A stretch of 56,807 bases of DNA from NCBI RefSeq assembly GCF_016679925.1, contig NZ_JAEQBW010000017.1:1-56807 (forward strand), given 5' to 3'. Each line of letters starts with the position of its first letter. Positions within the stretch are counted from its first letter, which is position 1. Made by a program: the position numbers and the translations under genes. Shown one piece after another: positions 1-9,505 of the stretch. Source of the stretch: Marivirga aurantiaca (GTDB taxonomy: Bacteria > Bacteroidota > Bacteroidia > Cytophagales > Cyclobacteriaceae). Under the pieces are notes generated by a model. The model ran no database searches, had not been told where the DNA came from, and saw nothing but the letters and a program-made list of their open reading frames with translations.

Positions 1-1680
1 GGCTGTCACTCCTTCCGGTTGTGACTCATCTATTTCCACTTCAGTAGTGGTGGTAGTTGTGCAACCGGTACTTTCTTTGGTTACTTCCAAAGTGTATTCA
101 CCTGGGGAATTGACTGTGGTAGTTGCTTTGGTTGCAATCTCATTGCTGCCACTTAACCAACGGTAGCTCACGCCTGCTGTAGTCGTGGAACCTGTCAGCT
201 CTACGCTGGTGGTTTCACAAGTCAATGGGCCGCTATTGCTGGCTGTCACTCCTTCTGGTTGTGACTCATCTATTTCCACCTCAGTAGTCGTGGTAGTCGT
301 ACAGCCGGTACTCTCTTTGGTCACTTCTAAAGTGTATTCACCTGGGGAATTGACTGTGGTAGTTGCTGTGGTCGCTATCTCACTACCATCACTTAACCAG
401 CGGTAGCTCACGCCTGTCGTGGTCGTGGATCCTGTCAGCTCTACGCTGGTGGTTGCACAAGTCAATGGTCCGCTGTTGCTGGCTGTCACTCCTTCCGGTT
501 GTGACTCATCTATTTCCACTTCAGTAGTGGTGGTAGTTGTGCAACCGGTACTTTCTTTGGTTACTTCCAAAGTGTATTCACCTGGGGAATTGACTGTGGT
601 AGTTGCTGTGGTCGCTATCTCACTACCATCACTTAACCAGCGGTAGCTCACGCCTGCTGTAGTCGTGGATCCTGTCAGCTCTACGCTGGTGGTTGCACAA
701 GTCAATGGTCCGCTGTTGCTCGCTGTCACGCCTTCGGGTTGTGACTCATCTATTTCCACTTCGGTGGTTGTGGTAGTCGTACAGCCGGTACTTTCTTTGG
801 TTACTTCCAAAGTATACTCTCCAGGAGCACTTACTGTAGTAGTAGCTGTGGTTGCAATCTCATTGCTGCCACTTAACCAACGGTAGCTCACGCCTGCTGT
901 AGTCGTGGAACCTGTCAGCTCTACGCTGGTGGTTTCACACGTCAATGGTCCGCTGTTGCTGGCTGTCACTCCTTCCGGTTGTGACTCATCTATTTCCACT
1001 TCAGTAGTGGTAGTAGTTGTGCAACCTGTACCTTCTTTGGTTACTTCCAAAGTGTATTCACCTGGGGAATTGACTGTGGTAGTTGCTGTGGTCGCTATCT
1101 CACTACCATCACTTAACCAGCGGTAGCTCACGCCTGCTGTAGTCGTGGATCCTGTCAGCTCTACGCTGGTGGTTGCACAGGTAAGCGGGCCATTGTTGCT
1201 CGCTGTCACTCCTTCTGGTTGTGACTCATCTATACCTACTTCGGTAGTGGTGGTAGTTGTGCAGCCGGTACTTTCTTTCGTTACTTCTAAAGTGTATGTT
1301 CCAGGAGCACTTACTGTAGTGGTCGCAGTAGTCGCTATCTCACTGCTGCCACTTAACCAACGGTAGCTTACTCCTGTTGTAGTCGTGGATCCTGTCAGCT
1401 CTACGCTGGTGGTTTCACAAGTCAATGGTCCGCTGTTGCTGGCTGTCACTCCTTCCGGTTGTGACTCATCTATTTCCACTTCAGTAGTGGTGGTAGTTGT
1501 GCAACCGGTACTTTCTTTGGTTACTTCCAAAGTATACTCTCCAGGAGCACTTACCATAGTGGTCGCAGTAGTTGCGATCTCCGTTCCGGAAAACAACCAA
1601 CGGTAGCTCACGCCTGTAGTGGTCGTGGAACCTGTCAGCTCCACACTGGTGGTTGCACAGGTAAGCGGGCCACTGTTGCT
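1..1680 (-). repeat. Seven tandem 240-bp (80-residue) Ig-like units
   Basis: The unit boundaries fall exactly on multiples of 240. Each unit encodes 80 residues starting S-N-S/N-G-P-L-T-C and ending ESQPEGVTA, with one cysteine near residue 8 and another near residue 59, as in an Ig fold with a disulfide. The core reads GVSYRWL and later EYTLEVTKE. Units differ mainly at a few two-state blocks: CET or CAT, SGSN or SDGS, and NSPGE or SAPGE/T. The array continues past the left edge, so the total copy number is unknown. Confidence 0.93.
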
Positions 1681-4600
1681 GGCAGTCACTCCTTCTGGCA
1701 GGCTAATATTTTGTATAACTGTTGCAGTAGCAGTTCCTGTACACCCTCCTGCTAATGACACGACCAGTGTGTAGTCACCAGGCACACTGACATTAATTAC
1801 CTCTGTATCGGCCGTGAAATTATTTGGCCCTGTCCAACTATAAGTAACATCGGATTCAGAAGACTCTCCCGTAATACTCACAGAAGTATTGTTGCAACTT
1901 AACACTCCATTTGCAGTAGCCGTGACATCAAGGCTACTCTGTCCTGTCCCCTTTACAGTTATGTTGTCATAATAATAAAACTCACTATCACCAGTACTTT
2001 TTGTGCGAATCACAAGTTGAACCGTAGAACCGTTTAGCATATGTGATGACACTGTGGCACTGGTAAAGCTACCATCTTTGTCGCCATCTATGAAAAGCGT
2101 TTCCGAACCTCCATCCAGCTTATAATAAATGCGGATGTAATCCTCTCCACTATCCAAAGATCCCTCTCCTTCTATATCTACTGAAAGAACTACATCTGTA
2201 AAAGTTGAAATATCAATCACTTCTGATGTCCAAACCCCACGGCCTAACTCCGAATCTATACCTGAACCATGGGCAACAAATCTTTGGCTCCTAACTTCCA
2301 TATACCCGGTATTAATCCCTGAATCATCAATGGACCAGGATGTGCTTCCATTGTCTGATGTTGTGCCATCGGCAAGATCATTAAAATCTTCTAACCATAC
2401 GGTGCCCGAACCGGAGTTGCCATCGGTAACAGTAACAGTTTGGGAAGAAGTACATTCATTTGCCGGATCTGTTACGGTTAAAGTGTAGAGTCCCGCTTCA
2501 TTGGCTGTCGGGTTTTGTGAGTTCGAACTGAAGTTGTCCGGACCCGCCCAACTGTAGATCGCATTCGGAGTAGTGGAACTACCCAATAAAGTAACTGAAC
2601 CGGAAGAACAGTCCAGCGCACCATCTACGGAGGCTGTTACATCCGGTGGGTTTGTATTTTGCGTAACTGTTGCAGTGGCTGTTCCTGTACACCCTCCGGC
2701 CGATAACACGACCAGGGTATAGTCTCCAGGGGTACTTACAGTAATTACTTGCGTATCTGCGGTAAATCCGTTCGGGCCAGTCCAGCTATAGGTGGCATCA
2801 GGCTCAAAAGACCCTCCTGTGATATCTACGGAAGTATTGGAGCAGGTCAGCACCCCGCTTACTGAGACTGAAGGTGTAACAGCTTCATAGACCGGTGTGC
2901 CAGTTAGCGTCACATTCTCTATATAATATCGCTCATCATCCCAAGTGTTTCGAAGGCGTATGATCACCCGAAGCGTACTACCATTAAGAGTCGGAGACAA
3001 TGCCATCGCAGATCCCGTAGCAGCAGTGTTGGCACCATCCAGGCCGTAATGATCCTCAAAGAACAGCGTTTCTGCTCCCCCGTCTAGTACATAAGACACT
3101 CGAATGTAGTCATCACTTTCAAAATCACCTAGTACCTCACTTCGCAAGGAAGTCGAAATAGACACATCTGTCTTGCCTGAAATGTCAATAACCTCAGATA
3201 GCCAGATCCCTTCGTTGGCCGATTCGAAGGAAGCCTTGAGTTCGTTGTTTTTGACGGAGAAGGTGCCTGTGCCCGGGTTTTGGATCGACCAGGCAGTGCT
3301 GCCATTGTCAACGGTAGTGCCGTTGGGGTGTGAAAAGTCCTCTACCCAAAAATCGCTGGCAGAGGCGCTCCCGGCAGTTACCTCCACCGACTGGGATGCA
3401 GTACAACCGTTTACAGGATCTGTTACGGTCAAGGTGTAGAGTCCCGCTTGACTGGCTGTCGGATTTTGCGAGTTCGAATTGAAATTGTCCGGACCCATCC
3501 AACTGTAGTTCACATTCAGAGTAGTGGAACTACCCAATAAAGTAACTGAACCGGAAGAACAGTCCAGCACACCATCTACCGAGGCTGTTACATCCGGTGG
3601 ACTTGTGTTTTGCGTAACAGTGGCAGTAGCAGTTCCCGTACATCCCCCGCCAGAAGACACCACCAGGGTATAGTCTCCAGGGGTACTCACAGTAATTAAT
3701 TGCGTATCTGTGGTAAATCCGTCCGGGCCAGTCCAGCTATAGGTGGCATCAGACTCAGAAGACCCTCCTGTGATATCCACGGAAGTATTGTTGCAAGTAA
3801 GAATACCTTCTACTGTCGCTGTAGCATCCACAGTACTCTGACCAGACCCCTTGACAGCTATGTTATCGAAATAATATTTCTCAGTGGAATGCGAATTATT
3901 TACTCTTAAAATGACCTGAACAGTATTACCATTAAATGGTCCGGATTCAATACTTTTTGTTGATGTTGAATTATTTGCTCCATTAAGCCCCCCATTATTT
4001 TCAAAAATCAATATTTCTGCTCCACCATCTATTTTATAATATGCTCGTATGTAATCCTCTGACTCAAAATAATCATTCGAACTGGCGGTTGCGCTTTTCA
4101 GATCAGCAGATATAGTAACATCATTAATGCCGGATATATCGATAACTTCTGACATCCAGATACCCTCATTAGCTGAATCGAATGAAGCTTTGAATTCATT
4201 TCCCTTTACTGAAAAAGTGCCTGAACCGGGATTCTGTACGGACCAGCTTGTAGAGCCATTGTCTGAGTTTGTGTGATCTGCCAGACTGAAGTCTTCATGC
4301 CAGATCGTGCCTGAGCTTTCAGGTTCAACGGTGGCTATAGCAGTTGCCGTACATCCTTCGGAAGTCGATACAACCAATGTATAATCGCCAGGGGCGCTAA
4401 CAGTGATTATTTGCGTGTCTGCGCTAAATCCGTTCGGGCCCGTCCAGCTATATGTGGCTTCTGTAGCACTGGAATTGCCGGAAATTGTTACTGAGGAGCC
4501 ATCACAGTGCAGATTCCCATCCACAGTTGCCGAGGCAGTTAAAGGAGAACTAACCATCACATTGTCAAAGTAATACAGTTCATCTGTGGCGGTGGTCCGG

Positions 4601-7059
4601 CCTTTGATAACGACCTGAAGGGTAGAACCGTTAAGTTCGCCACTGGTGACAATGCTGCTTTGTTTATTTCCATTGATTTCTCCTAAAAACTCATGGGCAA
4701 GTACTTTAGATCCTCCATCCAATATGTAATATAATTTCAGATAATCGTCCAGGTCTCCTGAACTTTCCAGTCCATTTCCACCATTGATCACCTCACTTCT
4801 CGCGGACATGGTAATAGTCACATTCGGCATATCTGAAATATCGATTACTTCCGAAGTCCATTTCGCTATTTCCCCGGCACCGGTATTCACAATTACAAAC
4901 TCATTATCCGATACCTCGAAATCTCCACCTCCGCTATTTTCAATACTCCAACTTGTACTACCATCATCGCTGTTGGTACCATCAGAAAGAGTGAAGTTTT
5001 CGTGCCAATGAGCTATGGTGTTAAATTCCAATAGCTCTACCTCTGCGACAGCGGTACATCCCGTTTCAGGGACAGTCACTGTCAGAGCATAAGTTCCTGG
5101 CTCCGTTACCACTGGGCTTTGCTGTGATGACGCAAAACCACCCGGTCCGGTCCAGTCAAAGGTTGCATTTGAAGTATTGGAGCCACCAGACAATGTCACC
5201 GAGGTATTGGTGCAGCTTAGGTATTCACTTGCTGATGCTGTCGCTGTAACTGTGGAAGCCAATTCCACATTGTCAAAATAATAGAGCTCATCAGTAGCAG
5301 TGGTCCTTCCCTTGATAATGACCTGGAGGGTAGAACCATTTAGTTTCCCACTACTTACGGTAGTGGCATCACTGCTATTTCCATTGATCTCTCCTGAAAA
5401 TTCATGAGCCAGTGTTTTAGCCCCTCCATCCAGTATGTAATATACCCGCAGGTAATCTTTCAGATCTCCAGAATCTTCCAGCCCATTTCCACCATTGGTG
5501 GCACTTCTTGCCGCCATGCTGATCGTCACATCAGGCCTGCCCGAGATATCTATTACCCCTGAAGTCCATTTTGCAACTTCTCCTGCACCTGTGTTCACGA
5601 CTACAAATTCATTTCCTGAGACTTCGAAATCTCCTCCCCCACTGTTTTCAGTACTCCATGCTGTACTCCCACCATCACTGCTTGTGCCGTCAGGATGGGT
5701 AAAATCTTCACTCCAAAAAGTACCTGCCCCACCTCCAGACACTTCTACACTAGCAGTATTGGTACTTTGAGACTGAGGATCGGTAACAGTAACTGTGTAG
5801 GTACCAGGATAGCTAACAGTAGGGTATTGGCTTGTGGACGAGAAGCCGTTAGGCCCACTCCATAAATAATTCACATTCGAATAATTGGCTGTAGCACCTA
5901 TCGTTACATCAGGATTGCTGCAGGAAAGGGTTCCTCCGGTGATTTCTGTAATCTCCAGTGCTGACACACCCACGACCAACATATTATCGATCGTATGCTT
6001 TTCATCCTCCCAGCTATTGTTTACCTTGATGATGAATTGCACTGTATTTCCTGAAATATCCTCTGCGGATACAGTGACGGGGGCTGAAGTGTTATTGAAA
6101 CCACCGATCAGTACTTTGTCCCCTCCATTTAGCCGGTAGTATGCGTTTATGTAATCCAAATCCTCCATTCTGCCAAACCCTGAAAGATCCACGGATAAGT
6201 CTACCGATGAATAACCTGATATATCTATTGGTTCACTGATTAGCTGAGCTTCCCCTTTAAGATCTCTTCCGAGAAACCTACCCTGTCGTACTTCGAAATA
6301 TCCGAGAGAACCAATAGATGCTCCGGATATATCTCTCGTCCATTGACTGCCCGAGGTAGAGAAATCGGGGGGGCCTTCAAAAGTTTCATGCCAAACCAGG
6401 TTGTCGGGGAGACTCATTGCATCCGCAGAAACTGTCACATTATCAAACCGAATATACTCTCCTGAGTTATCATTATAAACTTTAATGATAATCTGTAATC
6501 GACTACCCGTCAAACCCGAAATAGTAGCTGTAGCTCCGCCAAATGATCCATATTGCGCTCCATTGTTCAGCAGGGTTTCCGATCCTCCATCCAATTTATA
6601 GTATACCTTAATATAATCTTCATTAGATTCCAAATCACCTGAAGAGGATATATCCACCTGAATACCCACATTGGTGTGGTACTTAATATTGATCACCTCC
6701 GACCGCCACTTTGCTTCCTTATCGAGATTATTAGCCTCATAAGCATGGTTTTTTACTTCAAAATGGCCCGTAATCCCCGAAACCTCACCATCCCATGAGG
6801 CTTGTCCCGCATGATAGTTTATCCCATCGGACAGGTTATCGAAATCTTCAAACCAGATCTGATTTGACCCCTGGCTAACTTTTTTGAGATCAGGGTCAGT
6901 TTCAGGAGAACTTACACGGGTCAGTATCTCACTGCTCCGAAAGGTTATATCGGGAGCAGCTATTGCTTTGTTTAAATTTTCTAAGAATACGTTACTAATA
7001 AGTAAAAAAGAAAGAATTATCAGTTTAATACTTCTTGAGAAATAAGGTATAGATTCCAT
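1..7059 (-). CDS. Giant modular surface adhesin, 3' end outside window
   Basis: An open frame of 2353 codons starts with ATG at 7059 and reaches position 1 without a stop, so the C-terminus is missing. Residues 1-35 look like a signal peptide. Seven modules of about 150 residues follow, beginning W-x-E-D-F or similar and ending near YYFDNV; they resemble jelly-roll or LamG-like domains. Ig/PKD-like domains of about 75 residues with a two-cysteine pattern (for example YLWSGPNGFSS) lie between them. From residue 1794 there are seven exact 80-residue units (see the repeat entry). By architecture it is a secreted adhesin, and a T9SS sorting domain is expected beyond the left edge, which is inference. 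The 153-bp gap to the upstream gene and a leader shared with the gene at 15163 suggest its own transcript. I translated sample lines across the whole span and found one consistent frame. Binding target unknown. Confidence 0.88.
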   Translation of the reverse strand, partial: MESIPYFSRSIKLIILSFLLISNVFLENLNKAIAAPDITFRSSEILTRVSSPETDPDLKKVSQGSNQIWFEDFDNLSDGINYHAGQASWDGEVSGITGHFEVKNHAYEANNLDKEAKWRSEVINIKYHTNVGIQVDISSSGDLESNEDYIKVYYKLDGGSETLLNNGAQYGSFGGATATISGLTGSRLQIIIKVYNDNSGEYIRFDNVTVSADAMSLPDNLVWHETFEGPPDFSTSGSQWTRDISGASIGSLGYFEVRQGRFLGRDLKGEAQLISEPIDISGYSSVDLSVDLSGFGRMEDLDYINAYYRLNGGDKVLIGGFNNTSAPVTVSAEDISGNTVQFIIKVNNSWEDEKHTIDNMLVVGVSALEITEITGGTLSCSNPDVTIGATANYSNVNYLWSGPNGFSSTSQYPTVSYPGTYTVTVTDPQSQSTNTASVEVSGGGAGTFWSEDFTHPDGTSSDGGSTAWSTENSGGGDFEVSGNEFVVVNTGAGEVAKWTSGVIDISGRPDVTISMAARSATNGGNGLEDSGDLKDYLRVYYILDGGAKTLAHEFSGEINGNSSDATTVSSGKLNGSTLQVIIKGRTTATDELYYFDNVELASTVTATASASEYLSCTNTSVTLSGGSNTSNATFDWTGPGGFASSQQSPVVTEPGTYALTVTVPETGCTAVAEVELLEFNTIAHWHENFTLSDGTNSDDGSTSWSIENSGGGDFEVSDNEFVIVNTGAGEIAKWTSEVIDISDMPNVTITMSARSEVINGGNGLESSGDLDDYLKLYYILDGGSKVLAHEFLGEINGNKQSSIVTSGELNGSTLQVVIKGRTTATDELYYFDNVMVSSPLTASATVDGNLHCDGSSVTISGNSSATEATYSWTGPNGFSADTQIITVSAPGDYTLVVSTSEGCTATAIATVEPESSGTIWHEDFSLADHTNSDNGSTSWSVQNPGSGTFSVKGNEFKASFDSANEGIWMSEVIDISGINDVTISADLKSATASSNDYFESEDYIRAYYKIDGGAEILIFENNGGLNGANNSTSTKSIESGPFNGNTVQVILRVNNSHSTEKYYFDNIAVKGSGQSTVDATATVEGILTCNNTSVDITGGSSESDATYSWTGPDGFTTDTQLITVSTPGDYTLVVSSGGGCTGTATATVTQNTSPPDVTASVDGVLDCSSGSVTLLGSSTTLNVNYSWMGPDNFNSNSQNPTASQAGLYTLTVTDPVNGCTASQSVEVTAGSASASDFWVEDFSHPNGTTVDNGSTAWSIQNPGTGTFSVKNNELKASFESANEGIWLSEVIDISGKTDVSISTSLRSEVLGDFESDDYIRVSYVLDGGAETLFFEDHYGLDGANTAATGSAMALSPTLNGSTLRVIIRLRNTWDDERYYIENVTLTGTPVYEAVTPSVSVSGVLTCSNTSVDITGGSFEPDATYSWTGPNGFTADTQVITVSTPGDYTLVVLSAGGCTGTATATVTQNTNPPDVTASVDGALDCSSGSVTLLGSSTTPNAIYSWAGPDNFSSNSQNPTANEAGLYTLTVTDPANECTSSQTVTVTDGNSGSGTVWLEDFNDLADGTTSDNGSTSWSIDDSGINTGYMEVRSQRFVAHGSGIDSELGRGVWTSEVIDISTFTDVVLSVDIEGEGSLDSGEDYIRIYYKLDGGSETLFIDGDKDGSFTSATVSSHMLNGSTVQLVIRTKSTGDSEFYYYDNITVKGTGQSSLDVTATANGVLSCNNTSVSITGESSESDVTYSWTGPNNFTADTEVINVSVPGDYTLVVSLAGGCTGTATATVIQNISLPEGVTASNSGPLTCATTSVELTGSTTTTGVSYRWLFSGTEIATTATTMVSAPGEYTLEVTKESTGCTTTTTTEVEIDESQPEGVTASNSGPLTCETTSVELTGSTTTTGVSYRWLSGSSEIATTATTTVSAPGTYTLEVTKESTGCTTTTTTEVGIDESQPEGVTASNNGPLTCATTSVELTGSTTTAGVSYRWLSDGSEIATTATTTVNSPGEYTLEVTKEGTGCTTTTTTEVEIDESQPEGVTASNSGPLTCETTSVELTGSTTTAGVSYRWLSGSNEIATTATTTVSAPGEYTLEVTKESTGCTTTTTTEVEIDESQPEGVTASNSGPLTCATTSVELTGSTTTAGVSYRWLSDGSEIATTATTTVNSPGEYTLEVTKESTGCTTTTTTEVEIDESQPEGVTASNSGPLTCATTSVELTGSTTTTGVSYRWLSDGSEIATTATTTVNSPGEYTLEVTKESTGCTTTTTTEVEIDESQPEGVTASNSGPLTCETTSVELTGSTTTAGVSYRWLSGSNEIATKATTTVNSPGEYTLEVTKESTGCTTTTTTEVEIDESQPEGVTA

Positions 7060-7110
7060 ACTATAGGTTTTGGTTAAAAATAATGTTTGATCCGCCCATT
7101 ACCAGAGTTG
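7060..7110 (-). promoter_or_regulatory. Leader of giant gene 1 with blocks shared with 15164-15205
   Basis: In transcript direction the leader contains AACTCTG, then GGCGGAT, then AACCAAAACCTA, followed by TAGT and the ATG. The same blocks in the same order precede the other giant gene. No purine-rich Shine-Dalgarno sequence is visible. Function unknown: it may be a translation enhancer or a regulatory leader. Confidence 0.45.
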
Positions 7111-7212
7111 CTGGCGATTGAGCTTATTTAGTTTTAGTTATTGTTTATTTCAGGTCATTGCACAAGCGAACATTTTTCTTGCTTTGGCTGCCCTAACGAT
7201 TTTCTGTATTAT

Positions 7213-8514
7213 TCATTGGCTTTCATAAAATAATCCAAGCACCTTCTTGCCAGAACTCTTAAAAAGATCTTCGTATCGGGTTACTTTTCTCACAAAGGCA
7301 TCATAATATCCCATCTGGCGGTATGAATTCATTGCTTCCACAGCTAAAGAAAAACTATCGAACTCACCAATAGAGAATCTATTCAAACCATCATTGCCCA
7401 TGTAGACAGTTACAGAGTGAATATCAATTTTGTCAAAAAAGCCAAGTTCAGGTGCTTCTTTTTTTCCTAATGCCAATAACTGGACAGTATAATAAGTAGA
7501 CTGACTTAGCATTTCCTTACTTAGTGTATCCTGCTCCAGAGCAATACTGGTGCTATCCAACCAGATTGTAGTGTCAGGTGCCGGGGATTCATCTTCAAAG
7601 GTGATAATTGCACTATATATATCAGAAAAATCCCTGTTTTTGGAACTACTGTAAAAAGCGAGGTCATTGGAATTTAAACTTAAATAGGCATCGAAGCCTT
7701 TTGTATTTATTTGTGAGCCAAGATTGACAGGCTTGCTCCAATTTTCCCAGCTATCATCTAATCTTTCGATCATGAAAATGTCGGCATCTCCATAGCCTCC
7801 ATGTCCGTTACTGGCAAAGAAAATCCTTTTCCTGTCATTTGTCAGGAAAGGAGAAATTTCAAATCCAGCTGTATTGATTTCCGGACCTAAATGAATAGGT
7901 TCATGCCATTGGCCATTTTCTTTGACATATATATATATATCTTCCTCACCATAGCTATCTTCCGAATTCGATGACAGGAGTACGACATCCCCGGCCGGGG
8001 CAACAAAATACCCTCGAAAATCCCCTAGACTATTAAAGACTATATCATATTCCCGTGGATGAGTCCAAAGCCCATTTTCGCTTTTTGTACTATAAGATAT
8101 ACCCCATTTTTTCCGTAAAGGACCTGAATAAGAATTGAGAAGATATAAGGTGTCATAGTTTCCTGATATACCTACTACCAAATTATTATCAATAGTATTT
8201 AATGAAGCTAAGTTACTGGCTCTTGACCAGGTACTATCTTCCTTCAATTGACTATACCAAATATCCTGGCCTGCCAGTGCACCTCCGATATTTTCTTCAG
8301 AAAAAGTCCGTACAAAAAACAAGACCCTTCCATCTTTGGTAAGAATAGGGGCAGATTCTTCCGCCTCACTATTGATAGAATCTGAAAGAATATTTACTTC
8401 GCTAATATTAAATTGAGCCATTAAAAATGGGGCTGGCTCCATATAAAGTATCACCAAAGAAGTTAAAAAGACTTTCACAGATACTCTCTGGAAAAAACTA
8501 CCAAATCGGAACAT
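7213..8514 (-). CDS. PD40 beta-propeller protein with SPOR-like C-terminus
   Basis: The 433-residue protein has a hydrophobic N-terminus (about residues 12-33) consistent with a signal peptide. PD40/WD40-like repeats follow, seen as APILTKDGRVLFF, SPFLTNDRKRIFFASNGHGG and the later YLSLNSNDLAFYSS. Residues from about 357 to 425 (starting YYTVQLLALGKKE, with FSIGEFDSFSLAVEAMNSYR) resemble a SPOR domain, a fold that binds denuded peptidoglycan. Its start overlaps the end of the PorP/SprF-like gene by 17 bases, which suggests translational coupling. PorE-type T9SS proteins join a PD40 propeller to an OmpA peptidoglycan-binding domain, so this may play a similar anchoring part with another domain. 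That role is inference; the propeller call is firm and the SPOR call moderate. Confidence 0.75.
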   Translation of the reverse strand: MFRFGSFFQRVSVKVFLTSLVILYMEPAPFLMAQFNISEVNILSDSINSEAEESAPILTKDGRVLFFVRTFSEENIGGALAGQDIWYSQLKEDSTWSRASNLASLNTIDNNLVVGISGNYDTLYLLNSYSGPLRKKWGISYSTKSENGLWTHPREYDIVFNSLGDFRGYFVAPAGDVVLLSSNSEDSYGEEDIYIYVKENGQWHEPIHLGPEINTAGFEISPFLTNDRKRIFFASNGHGGYGDADIFMIERLDDSWENWSKPVNLGSQINTKGFDAYLSLNSNDLAFYSSSKNRDFSDIYSAIITFEDESPAPDTTIWLDSTSIALEQDTLSKEMLSQSTYYTVQLLALGKKEAPELGFFDKIDIHSVTVYMGNDGLNRFSIGEFDSFSLAVEAMNSYRQMGYYDAFVRKVTRYEDLFKSSGKKVLGLFYESQ

Positions 8515-9478
8515 AACCTTTTTTATTAAAAAGCTGAAAGCCTAAAACAATCTCATGGCTATTAGGCTTAAACCCTTGAACATTTAAATTCTTATATTCA
8601 TAGGAATATCCGAATCGAAACATATCATTTACAACCAAACCCAGCATACCAATAAATGTCTGGTCATTTCGGTAAACTATACCGAAGTCCAGCAATTGAT
8701 TGAACCTAAGTTTTAACCCTAAATCAAATGAAGTAGGATTTCTATTTGAATAACGCACTATACTACTGGAAATCAGTTCCAAATTCTCTTGCAGACTAAA
8801 CCTATAACCCCCCAATATTTGATGAGAAAACCTGATAAAGATCCCTTCTTCGACTTTATATCCGGATAAGAGTGCATCTCCGGCATTTAAGATTGAGTAA
8901 CTCAAGTAATATGATGGAGAATAAAACGCCAATCCAATATTTATTCTTAAATAAGTGGAGGAGGGTGTATTCTCCAAATATGCATTATAATAGGGATCAC
9001 CCGGATCAAAAACCTTAATCTCTTCAAAATCGATTTCCGTTTGATTGACACCAGAAGACAATCCCAGGGACAAGTAAGTTCTGTTTTTTACGGGAACATG
9101 TACAGCAGTATTTAACATGACCAAGTTTTGGTTAAAAGCCCCTAATTCATCTTTTATAATATATCCACCAATCCCTATTTTAACATCATTACCCTCGTAA
9201 GCGGAAAGGTTGCTTACTCGTGTAGAGTTGTGTCTATACTCATTATTCCGGAATTTTTTAACACCATTTACACTTGCCATCAGTGTTTTGGGAGCTCCAT
9301 CAAAACCCACCCATTGCTGACGATAGGATGTACGGATATCAAGAAAGTCCATGGCACCTGCCAGGCCGGGCGCAACAGAAGGCATGTTTTGATGATACTG
9401 AGTCATAAAAACATCACTTTGAGAATAAGTCCTCTCCCATGTCATCCATATTATCAATAAGAAAATATATCTAAGCAT
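8498..9478 (-). CDS. PorP/SprF family type IX secretion membrane protein
   Basis: The 326-residue protein has a signal peptide ending near TYSQSDV and the family's opening pattern FMTQYHQNMPSVAPGLAGA followed by SYRQQWVGFDGAPKT. The length and the many alternating hydrophobic strands fit the outer-membrane barrel expected for PorP/SprF. In Flavobacterium johnsoniae, SprF is needed for secretion of the adhesin SprB, and genes of this family often sit directly behind type B cargo genes. Here it lies 27 bases downstream of the 1885-residue type B protein, so that protein is the likely client (inference). It is probably in one transcript with both neighbours. Confidence 0.88.
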   Translation of the reverse strand: MLRYIFLLIIWMTWERTYSQSDVFMTQYHQNMPSVAPGLAGAMDFLDIRTSYRQQWVGFDGAPKTLMASVNGVKKFRNNEYRHNSTRVSNLSAYEGNDVKIGIGGYIIKDELGAFNQNLVMLNTAVHVPVKNRTYLSLGLSSGVNQTEIDFEEIKVFDPGDPYYNAYLENTPSSTYLRINIGLAFYSPSYYLSYSILNAGDALLSGYKVEEGIFIRFSHQILGGYRFSLQENLELISSSIVRYSNRNPTSFDLGLKLRFNQLLDFGIVYRNDQTFIGMLGLVVNDMFRFGYSYEYKNLNVQGFKPNSHEIVLGFQLFNKKGYVPIW

Positions 9479-9505
9479 TTTATCATTTAATTTAAAAAAG
9501 CACTT

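Noticed and set aside
185-1606. Six plus-strand frames of about 73 codons, each repeated every 240 bases
   Set aside because: They are the antisense side of the 80-residue repeats; the minus strand has the continuous coding frame with signal peptide and domain structure.
1-1680. CRISPR-like regular repetition
   Set aside because: The 240-base units have no spacers and encode a continuous protein.
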